Shown: positions 1-5,183 of the stretch, in pieces
Position numbering within the stretch: position 1 is the first letter of the stretch
Layout of the letters: every line of letters starts with the position of its first letter
Assembly (NCBI GenBank): GCA_025062175.1
Contig: JANXAX010000120.1
Span: 2,063-7,379 of the forward strand
Length of the DNA stretch: 5,317 nucleotides
Direction: 5' to 3'
DNA from: Anaerolineae bacterium
GTDB lineage: Bacteria; Chloroflexota; Anaerolineae; 4572-78; NAK82
The notes under the pieces: generated by a model
Database searches by the model: none
What the model was told of the DNA's origin: nothing
The model's input: the letters and a program-made list of their open reading frames with translations, nothing else
Translations under genes and position numbers: made by a program

Positions 1-1013
1 CCCGGCTCCCGGGCCGTGGCGCGTGCATGATTGATCTTGGCCACCTGTTCCGGGGTTAGTGTGTAGCGCTCGATCTCCGCCTGGGTCAGCGGACGGCTCG
101 TCAGGTTCACCTCATCATAGGGGTAGTCGGGCGGGTGGTTGATGTTATAGTTGTGGATTGGTGCCCAGGAGAAGTAGAGGACCTCGGTATTCCCCTGGGC
201 ACGTAGCGCGTCGAAGAACTGATAGAAGAAATCGCGCCGCCAGTCTGGCCTTTTCTTGGATGGGGCAAAAAACGAGGGAAGACTGGGATAGCCGCCGGCA
301 CGGTAGATCACGCGGGCGGCATCCGCCCAGATGCGCGCGAGGTACTCCGGCTGGGGCTTCCCGTCCTTCTGACACCAACCACCCGCCTTGCCGGGCAGGT
401 TGGGCTCGTTGTAGAGCTCGTAGTAATACACCCCTTTGGCCACGTAGTGACGCACCAGAGCGGTCAGATCCTCCGGATCGAAAGGTTCATTGCAGCGCTG
501 GTACAGGCGCAACACCGGCATAATGCCGCGCGCGACCAGCTCCTCGATCGTGTGGTCGTACGCGCGCCCGCGCGTGCCGTCGTTGAGCAACTTCACCCAG
601 CGGATGTTCATGCGCGCCAGCTCGGAGACGAAATAGCTGGTCGCCTCGGCGGACTGAGCGTGCAGGTGCGTGCTCCAGTGCACACCCAACCCGTTGTCCT
701 GCGGCGGACGTGGAAAGGCGCTAAGCGGCAACGGCGCATCCGGATAAGGACGCCCGAATCGCCCGACATCCGGTGTGGTCGTCGGAGACGGAAAGGGCGG
801 GGTCACGAGGCTGACCGGCGTGTCGGCAGGCGTCGTGCCCGTCGGGGTCGAGGAGCTCACCGCTGCCGTCGTGGGCAATGAGGTGGAGACAAATTGGGGT
901 GGGGCGTGCATGTCTCCCGGAGCGAGGACACCCTCGAGTGCCAGGATAATGATCGCCAGCCCACTCAAGAGAATAGCGGTGCTGGAAACAATAACCCATC
1001 TCCGGCTATGCAT
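1..1013 (-). CDS. Membrane-anchored clan GH-A-like glycoside hydrolase, C-terminus cut by window edge
   Basis: An open frame runs from ATG at 1013 off the left edge, giving 337 visible residues and no stop. Residues 4-5 are Arg-Arg, followed by a hydrophobic segment at about 7-26 that fits a signal anchor or signal peptide. Residues about 38-82 are a Thr/Pro/Ser-rich linker. A (beta/alpha)-barrel-like domain starts near residue 107 (NGLGVHWSTH). The motif YYYELYNEPN at 196-205 carries the Asn-Glu-Pro triad of clan GH-A glycosidases, so Glu203 is the likely acid/base. The nucleophile Glu would lie later in the barrel, outside the window. The product should act outside the membrane on a polysaccharide or glycoconjugate; family (GH5, GH39 or other) and substrate cannot be assigned. 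A weak GGGA ribosome site (1021-1024) lies 7 nt before the ATG. The gene starts 48 nt after the CBS stop, so it may be read with the upstream genes. Confidence 0.8.
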   Translation of the reverse strand, partial: MHSRRWVIVSSTAILLSGLAIIILALEGVLAPGDMHAPPQFVSTSLPTTAAVSSSTPTGTTPADTPVSLVTPPFPSPTTTPDVGRFGRPYPDAPLPLSAFPRPPQDNGLGVHWSTHLHAQSAEATSYFVSELARMNIRWVKLLNDGTRGRAYDHTIEELVARGIMPVLRLYQRCNEPFDPEDLTALVRHYVAKGVYYYELYNEPNLPGKAGGWCQKDGKPQPEYLARIWADAARVIYRAGGYPSLPSFFAPSKKRPDWRRDFFYQFFDALRAQGNTEVLYFSWAPIHNYNINHPPDYPYDEVNLTSRPLTQAEIERYTLTPEQVAKINHARATAREP

Positions 1014-1061
1014 CGTAGATTCCCAATGGGCGAGCTGCCAAAACCCACACTCGGGAACACA

Positions 1062-1452
1062 TCATTCCTGTGCCTGTAATAAACGGTACAACGTGCGTCG
1101 CGCCAGAATGTCCCCACTGATGACGCCCAGTACCTCACCATCGCGCACCACCGGCATGGCGGATATCTCATAGTACTCCAGCTTCTGCACCACATCCAAA
1201 ATGCTCGCCTCGGGTGGCACGCTGACCACCTCGCGCGTCATCACCTGCTGCAGGGGCATGTCCTGCGGCCCGCCGACCGCGGCCGATGCACGGGTGATAT
1301 CCCAGTCGGTGACCACTCCCACCAGCTTCCCTTGCGCTGAGATCACTGCCAGCATGTCACTCTTGGTCTCGATCAGTCGCTGTGCTGCTTACCGCGGTGC
1401 TCGTTTCGGGAATGATGATCTCCACGCGCGTTTCCCCTTCCACACTGGAGGC
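1062..1452 (-). pseudogene. Tandem CBS-domain module, frameshifted and without its own proper start
   Basis: The longest intact part is 97 codons from ATG 1355 to TGA 1062. It contains the second half of a first CBS motif (KLVGVVTDWDITRA) and a complete second one, from MTREVVSVPPEAS through SAMPVVRDGEVLGVISGDIL. The missing start of CBS1 is present upstream in a different frame (VEIIIPETSTAV, about 1389-1428). Dropping one A from the AA at 1389-1390 restores a continuous CBS1 reading ETSTAVAAQRLIETKSDML. Paired CBS motifs (Bateman modules) usually bind adenosine nucleotides and regulate an attached or partner protein. Here no effector domain is present; the module runs straight out of a truncated dehydrogenase. 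The upstream frame ends at TGA 1357-1359, two bases before ATG 1355, so a short CBS product could in principle still be made by reinitiation. The domain call is firm; calling it non-functional is inference. Confidence 0.72.
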
Positions 1453-1828
1453 GGCCACGATGCCGCTCTTGCCGCCGCCGTAGGGCAATGCTGCGGCGGC
1501 GTTCTTGAGTGTCATCCCGCGCCAGGTTGTGGATCGCGAAGGGCGTCACGTCGGGCAGCATGCGAATGCCTCCCATCGCCGGGCGTCCCATCGCCAGGTT
1601 GTCCACGACCAGATAGCCGCCTATCTCTAGCGGGCTCTCTTCGTCCCACATGCATACCACCAGGCGCGGTCCGAGGCGGTCTACCTCGATGCCCAGACGA
1701 TGGAGACGCTCCACGTCGGTCGGGCCGAACTCCATGTAGGCACGTCCGTCCTCGCGCTGCAGACGATTGCGCCATGTCCGTTCCGGCAACACATCGTGCA
1801 AAAATTCACTCATCCGTTTGGGGATCAT
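1453..1828 (-). pseudogene. Truncated and frameshifted Glu/Leu/Phe/Val dehydrogenase, N-terminal part only
   Basis: The chosen start, ATG 1828, lies 7 nt after a good AGGAG site (1836-1840); an in-frame ATG at 1864 has no such support. Frame 1 gives 105 residues of the ELFV-dehydrogenase dimerisation domain, including GGYLVVDNLAMGRPAMGGIR and PDVTPFAIHNLARD. The reading then jumps frame near 1514-1519, and the adjacent frame continues exactly where the family should, with MTLKNAAAALPYGGGKSGI. The Lys of TLKN and the Lys of GGGKSG match the conserved substrate and catalytic lysines of this family. Full enzymes are about 400-430 residues and interconvert a 2-oxo acid and an amino acid using NAD(P). 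Here everything after about residue 126, including the NAD-binding domain, is missing and replaced by CBS sequence. Without correction, frame 1 continues as an unrelated Arg-rich tail to a stop at 1373. Confidence 0.78.
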
Positions 1829-1835
1829 TGCCGTG

Positions 1836-1840
1836 CTCCT
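1836..1840 (-). promoter_or_regulatory. Ribosome binding site of the dehydrogenase remnant
   Basis: AGGAG is followed by 7 nt (CACGGCA) and then ATG 1828. This decides the start at 1828 (protein beginning MIPKRMSEF) over the upstream in-frame ATG at 1864. The site is intact although the gene behind it is broken, which fits recent decay. Confidence 0.6.
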
Positions 1841-1854
1841 ACCCGGGATCTGGT

Positions 1855-1882
1855 GCCGCATCACGCCATATTATGATGCGGC
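1855..1882. promoter_or_regulatory. Perfect 9-bp inverted repeat in the gap before the dehydrogenase remnant
   Basis: The arms are GCCGCATCA (1855-1863) and TGATGCGGC (1874-1882), with a 10-nt centre. The repeat lies in the 71-nt gap between the epimerase stop and the dehydrogenase start. On the minus strand the centre contains CATAAT, similar to a -10 box, but I see no convincing -35 partner. There is no T-run after the repeat on the transcribed strand, so a canonical intrinsic terminator is unlikely. It could be an operator for a dimeric regulator or an mRNA hairpin that insulates the downstream genes. Confidence 0.5.
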
Positions 1883-1899
1883 TCAGGGCATCATCCACC

Positions 1900-2841
1900 T
1901 CACCGTCGACGGCGCAGCGCGGCGAACTGGGGGTCCTTTTCCAAGAGTAGTTGCAAGCCGGTGATAAGGTCCACACGCGGTGTATAATGCAGCAATTTGC
2001 GGGCGCGCGTCAGATCAGCCACCAGGCGGCTGACCCCGCCGCTTTGGGCGTGGACATAGAGCACCTGCACATTGTGCCCGACGACGCGCTCGATCGCTTC
2101 CACCAGCTGGTTGATGCTGGTCTCCTGCCCCGAACCCACGTTGATGACCTGGCGGTTGACATCCGGTGCCGTGGCGGCTGCGACCAATGCATCCACCACA
2201 TCGTCAATATAGACAAAGTCGCGGGTCTGCGTCCCATCGCCGAAGACCACCAACGAGCCTCCGCCCAGCGCCTGGCGCAAGAACTGCGGGATCACAGGCG
2301 CATGCACCGGAGGGATGGCCTGTCCGGGGCCGTAGGCGTTGAAGATGCGCAGACAGACGCTCTCAATGCCCCACAAGGCGTTGATGGTATTGACATAATA
2401 CTCACTGGCCAGTTTGCTGACCGCATAGGGCGAGGTGGGATTGGGGGGCATATCCTCGGTGACTGGCTGGCGCGGTTGTTCGCCGTAGATGGCGCCCGAG
2501 GAAGCCAGGATGACGCGCCGCACCCCGGCATCGCGCATAGCCTCCATCAGGGCTACCGTGCCTCCCACATTAGTAGCGTTGTACTCGCGTGGGTAGAGGA
2601 TCGATTCGGGCACCGAAACGCGTGCCGCCAGATGATAGACGCAGTCCACCTGATAGAGCAGGCGCCACAGTTTGGGCTTGTCACATACATCGCCGCGCGT
2701 GAAGTTTACCTCCGGCAGCAGACGTGCCGGATCCCCCGCACTCAAATCATCGAGGACGCGCACCGCGTGTCCTTCGCGCACCAATCGGTTGGCCAGTGCG
2801 GCGCCGATGAATCCGGCGCCTCCGGTGATGAGGAATTGCAT
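1900..2841 (-). CDS. NAD-dependent epimerase/dehydratase, extended SDR, nucleotide-sugar type
   Basis: This is a complete 313-aa protein, a normal length for extended short-chain dehydrogenases such as UDP-glucose 4-epimerases. The N-terminal Rossmann motif TGGAGFIG has glycines at 7, 10 and 13, and the acidic pair DD at 31-32 after beta-2 suggests NAD rather than NADP. The active site shows SSGAIYG (Ser114/115) and YAVSK with Tyr139 and Lys143. RIFNAYGPGQ (165-174) and GDGTQTRDFVYIDDVVDA (201-218) are typical of nucleotide-sugar epimerases and dehydratases. It probably acts in the cytoplasm on a UDP- or dTDP-sugar for surface polysaccharide or glycolipid synthesis; the exact sugar cannot be read. 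The start ATG lies 9 nt after the stop of the GNAT gene, with no clear ribosome site between, so translation is probably coupled. The C-terminus ends in four arginines. Confidence 0.9.
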   Translation of the reverse strand: MQFLITGGAGFIGAALANRLVREGHAVRVLDDLSAGDPARLLPEVNFTRGDVCDKPKLWRLLYQVDCVYHLAARVSVPESILYPREYNATNVGGTVALMEAMRDAGVRRVILASSGAIYGEQPRQPVTEDMPPNPTSPYAVSKLASEYYVNTINALWGIESVCLRIFNAYGPGQAIPPVHAPVIPQFLRQALGGGSLVVFGDGTQTRDFVYIDDVVDALVAAATAPDVNRQVINVGSGQETSINQLVEAIERVVGHNVQVLYVHAQSGGVSRLVADLTRARKLLHYTPRVDLITGLQLLLEKDPQFAALRRRR

Positions 2842-2850
2842 TGTGGCGTG

Positions 2851-4002
2851 TCAGACAGGCATTTGATAGATGCGATAGGTGCGGTAACGGCGTGCGCCGT
2901 AGGGGCCTCCCACCTTGATAATAATGCGGTTCATCATCTCGTTGGTCTCAAGGATCCATGAGAACTCGATCGTCGTATAGCCACTTTCGATCGCCGAGCG
3001 GACCGTCTCATACATCAGCACCGCTTCGACGCCGTGGCCACGGAAATCCTCGACGACCCCCATGATCATCAGGCGGGCGCCGGTGATTTTGCGCGCGTAC
3101 CACAACGCCTTGAGCCAGCCCGAGGGGAACAAGCGGCCGTTCAGATGTTTGAGCACCTGGTTGACGTCGGGCACACACACTGAGAGGCCCACCGGCCGGT
3201 CTCCAGCCTCGACAAGAACGCACAGGCGCGGATCGAGGATCTGTTTGAGGTCGTGGGCCATCTTGTCCACTTCGGCGTCGGTCATCGGGACGAATCCCCA
3301 ATTGCGCACCCACGCCTGATTGTAGACCTCCTTGGCGCGTTGGAGCTCCGCGTCGAATTCTTTCATGCGTGGGCGACGTGTGACGATCCCGGCGCGCTCT
3401 TTGGCCAGCTTGGTCACCCGCACTAACTTTTCCGGCAGCCCACTCGGGTCGCCGTGAAACTGGCTCAGGTCCGCCACGTAGGCGTATACGTCCATCACCT
3501 TGGTGAGTCCGAAGCGCTCGACGAACTCGTTATAATAGGGGGGATTGTAGGGCATCATCACCATAGGGGGGCCGGGCTCCCCTTCGAGTAACATGCCCAC
3601 CTCATGGTTCTGGGAAAAGCTGAGCGGCCCGCGCAACGCGCTCATTCCCTTGGAACGCACCCAGTCCCGCGCCGTGGTGAGCAGGGCCTCTGCCACCTGA
3701 TAGTCATCCACGGTTTCAAAGAAACCGAACATGCCGGTTTTCTCCGCATGCACCTGATTATGCAGGTGGTCCACGTGGCTGGAAATGGTGCCGACCACCT
3801 GCCCGTTACGGCACGCTAACCAGAGGGCGACATCGGCATGCGCGAAAAAGGGATTGTGCTGCGGGCTGAGGAACGCGCGCCGCTCGCTTAATAGAGGTGG
3901 CACCCAGTAGGGATCATCTCGGTACAGCCGGAACGGAAAGCGGATGAATTGTTCGAGATCCTTAGCGGAGACAACGGGCCGGATTTCGACATTTGGACTC
4001 AT
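2851..4002 (-). CDS. GNAT-superfamily acyltransferase, YghO / bacterial ceramide synthase-like family
   Basis: Start ATG 4002 follows GAGGT at a 9-nt spacing and lies 5 nt after the previous stop, giving 383 residues. An upstream in-frame start at 4083 would overlap the hydrolase gene and adds an unlikely leader. From memory, these landmarks fit the YghO-like group: FRLYRDDPYWVPPL (24-37), NPFFAHADVALWLA (50-63), GFFETVDDYQVAEALL (93-108), LRGPLSFSQNHEVGMLL (123-139), VMMPYNPPYYNEF (148-160). At the C-terminus, VVEDFRGHGVEAVLM (316-330) resembles the acyl-CoA-binding motif A of GNAT enzymes, and FSWILETNEMMNRII (347-361) follows it. The family includes proteobacterial bacterial ceramide synthase, which N-acylates a sphingoid base, but many members are uncharacterised and simply annotated N-acetyltransferase. 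Substrate here is unknown. It is soluble, with no signal or membrane segment. Confidence 0.85.
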   Translation of the reverse strand: MSPNVEIRPVVSAKDLEQFIRFPFRLYRDDPYWVPPLLSERRAFLSPQHNPFFAHADVALWLACRNGQVVGTISSHVDHLHNQVHAEKTGMFGFFETVDDYQVAEALLTTARDWVRSKGMSALRGPLSFSQNHEVGMLLEGEPGPPMVMMPYNPPYYNEFVERFGLTKVMDVYAYVADLSQFHGDPSGLPEKLVRVTKLAKERAGIVTRRPRMKEFDAELQRAKEVYNQAWVRNWGFVPMTDAEVDKMAHDLKQILDPRLCVLVEAGDRPVGLSVCVPDVNQVLKHLNGRLFPSGWLKALWYARKITGARLMIMGVVEDFRGHGVEAVLMYETVRSAIESGYTTIEFSWILETNEMMNRIIIKVGGPYGARRYRTYRIYQMPV

Positions 4003-4007
4003 GGGGA

Positions 4008-4694
4008 TCAGACCTCGATTGTCTGTCCTGGTTGAAGCACAATGACGCGTGTAGGTGTCTCGCTTTCCACACGCCGCGCCCACGCATGGGCGTCCTGCTG
4101 GATGAGATCGAACGTATTGTAATGGATAGGGACGACACGCGCCGGCTGGATCAGCTTGACCGCACGCAGCGCATCCTCCGGACCCATTGTGTAGTTATCC
4201 CCAATAGGCAACAACGCAAGATCAATCCCCTCTTCTCCGATCAGCTTCATATCGTAGAACAAACCAGTATCGCACGCATGGTAGACCTTGCGATTGTCCT
4301 CAAAGTAGAAGAGGAAGCCGACCGGGTTGCCTCCGTAGGAGCCATCCGGCAACACAGAACCGTGATGCGCAATGGTGAGCTTCAGCCTGCCCCATGGGTA
4401 GGTGTGCGACCCGCCGATATGCTGAGCGTGGACGTTCTCCACCCCATTGGCCACCAAGCAGTTCTGGATCTCGTAATTCGAGATCACCAAGGCGCCGGTG
4501 CGTTTGGCAATCGCGACGGTGTCGCCCAGGTGATCTCCGTGGCCATGGGACACCAGGATATAGTCCGCTGCAACGGCGTCAGCACGCACCGGGCTGAGCG
4601 CATTTCCGGTGAGGAAGGGATCGGTCAGAATGCGAAAGCCGCGGGTTTCAAAGAGAAAACAAGCATGCCCATACCAGGTGACTTTGGTCGCCAA
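4008..4694 (-). CDS. UPF0173 metal-dependent hydrolase, UlaG-like metallo-beta-lactamase fold
   Basis: This 228-aa protein matches the usual size of UPF0173 / COG2220 proteins. It shows N-terminal WYGHACFLFE (His10) and LTDPFLTGN. The metal motif SHGHGDHLGD has His50, His52, Asp54 and His55. Further likely ligands are His111 (AHHGS), Asp142 (CDTG) and His191 (PIHYNT). Family members bind two metal ions, usually Zn or Mn, and hydrolyse esters, lactones or phosphoester-type bonds; the cellular substrate is not known for most of them. It has no signal peptide, so it should be cytoplasmic. The start is TTG 4694, as there is no in-frame ATG or GTG nearby, and a perfect AGGAGG (4706-4711) sits 11 nt upstream, a slightly long spacing. 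The TGA lies 5 nt before the GNAT ATG, so the two are probably translated in a coupled way. All catalytic residues are present. Confidence 0.88.
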   Translation of the reverse strand: MATKVTWYGHACFLFETRGFRILTDPFLTGNALSPVRADAVAADYILVSHGHGDHLGDTVAIAKRTGALVISNYEIQNCLVANGVENVHAQHIGGSHTYPWGRLKLTIAHHGSVLPDGSYGGNPVGFLFYFEDNRKVYHACDTGLFYDMKLIGEEGIDLALLPIGDNYTMGPEDALRAVKLIQPARVVPIHYNTFDLIQQDAHAWARRVESETPTRVIVLQPGQTIEV

Positions 4695-4705
4695 GGTGAA
4701 ATTTC

Positions 4706-4711
4706 CCTCCT
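4706..4711 (-). promoter_or_regulatory. Consensus ribosome binding site supporting the TTG start of the hydrolase
   Basis: AGGAGG is followed by an 11-nt spacer and TTG 4694. It is the strongest Shine-Dalgarno sequence in the window and pairs with the rare TTG codon. It supports TTG as the true start, since the protein then begins right at the conserved strand preceding His10. Confidence 0.6.
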
Positions 4712-4741
4712 CAGGTATTATGTTTTAGAAAATGAGCGCCT

Positions 4742-5128
4742 TCAGGCCGCTTTCTCGGTGGCAGGCGTCTTTTCTTTCAGGAGACGTGCAATTTCCTTGC
4801 GCGCGCGCTCATAGCGCTGCAATAACTGTTTATCCGTCCCCTTAAAGCTAAGGATCGTCTGGCGGGCACACAGCGCACAACCGCGCTGCGCCCGATAGCT
4901 GTCCATCTCGCAGGTCAAGCAGCTGTTCAGACGGATCATCATCATCGAAAACGCCAAAGCATCGGGATGCGTTTCCGGCAGTGTCACCAAGTAATCAATC
5001 AGCTTCTTCCACTCTTCGCCGCGCAGGTCACGCAGCTGGGCGATCAAATGGGGTGTGAACAAGAGCTCGTATTTCTGATACACTGGTCCGACCCATCCAT
5101 TCTCAAGATATTTGACAAAACCACCCAC
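4742..5128 (-). CDS. Unassigned 128-aa protein with two CxxC pairs; first gene of the operon
   Basis: I do not recognise a named family. The protein starts at GTG 5128, supported by AAAGG eight nt upstream and a promoter 27 nt upstream, and ends at TGA 4742. The N-terminal 60 residues look helical and soluble (YLENGWVGPVYQKYELLF, then HLIAQLRDLRGEEWKKLIDYLV). A cysteine cluster follows: Cys70-x2-Cys73, ten residues, Cys84-x2-Cys87 (NSCLTCEMD, RGCALCARQ), suited to a structural zinc or possibly an Fe-S site. The C-terminal 35 residues are strongly charged and helix-forming (RYERARKEIARLLKEK). There is no signal peptide or membrane segment. Its place directly behind a strong promoter and 47 nt ahead of the hydrolase suggests a partner or regulator of the enzymes that follow, but nothing in the sequence proves a function. 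Codon use and frame look like a real gene. Confidence 0.75.
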   Translation of the reverse strand: MGGFVKYLENGWVGPVYQKYELLFTPHLIAQLRDLRGEEWKKLIDYLVTLPETHPDALAFSMMMIRLNSCLTCEMDSYRAQRGCALCARQTILSFKGTDKQLLQRYERARKEIARLLKEKTPATEKAA

Positions 5129-5136
5129 ACACTCAG

Positions 5137-5141
5137 CCTTT
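5137..5141 (-). promoter_or_regulatory. Ribosome binding site for the GTG start at 5128
   Basis: AAAGG lies 8 nt before GTG 5128. With the promoter just upstream, the mRNA leader would be only about 20 nt, which leaves this GTG as the natural first start. Confidence 0.5.
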
Positions 5142-5154
5142 ATTGGTCTTCTAT

Positions 5155-5183
5155 ATTATAGAGGGCGTGCGGGACGGTGTCAA
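5155..5183 (-). promoter_or_regulatory. Perfect sigma-70-type promoter (TTGACA - 17 bp - TATAAT)
   Basis: On the minus strand the -35 box TTGACA occupies 5183-5178 and the -10 box TATAAT 5160-5155. Both match the housekeeping-sigma consensus at all six positions, with the optimal 17-bp spacer. Transcription would start near 5148-5150 and give a leader of about 20 nt before GTG 5128. It is positioned to drive the 128-aa gene, the hydrolase, the GNAT gene and the epimerase as one message, possibly reading on into the broken locus and the glycosidase. I see no obvious operator repeat overlapping it. Confidence 0.85.

Noticed and set aside
721..999. Minus-strand frame of 92 codons within the glycosidase start
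   Set aside because: It overlaps in another frame the signal anchor and Thr/Pro/Ser linker, which form a coherent protein that continues into the NEP motif.
1373..1513. Arg-rich C-terminal tail following the dehydrogenase fragment in the uncorrected frame
   Set aside because: The family continues in the neighbouring frame at exactly this point, so the tail is out-of-frame reading and not a real domain.
1201..1950. Plus-strand open frame of 249 codons
   Set aside because: It is antisense to the dehydrogenase/CBS remnants. Its Cys-, Arg- and Pro-rich translation looks like noise.
1900..2841. Idea that the SDR is a ceramide reductase (CerR)
   Set aside because: The motifs GDGTQTRDFVYIDD and RIFNAYGPGQ favour a sugar-nucleotide epimerase or dehydratase, so the ceramide role is kept only as a hypothesis.
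1951..2961. Long plus-strand open frame of 336 codons
   Set aside because: It is antisense to the epimerase, whose motifs are complete. The translation is rich in His, Gln and Asp with no recognisable motif, as expected for a reverse shadow of GC-rich coding DNA.
4725..4756. GC stem (GCGGCCTGAAGGCGC-like) followed by TCATTTTCT after the first gene, and a CATAAT in the same gap
   Set aside because: The stem has a bulge and overlaps the gene end, the T-run is interrupted, and the -10-like box has no -35 partner. This is too weak for a terminator or internal promoter.
3993..4814. Plus-strand open frame of 273 codons
   Set aside because: It lies antisense to the metallo-hydrolase and neighbouring gene ends and shows no domain pattern.
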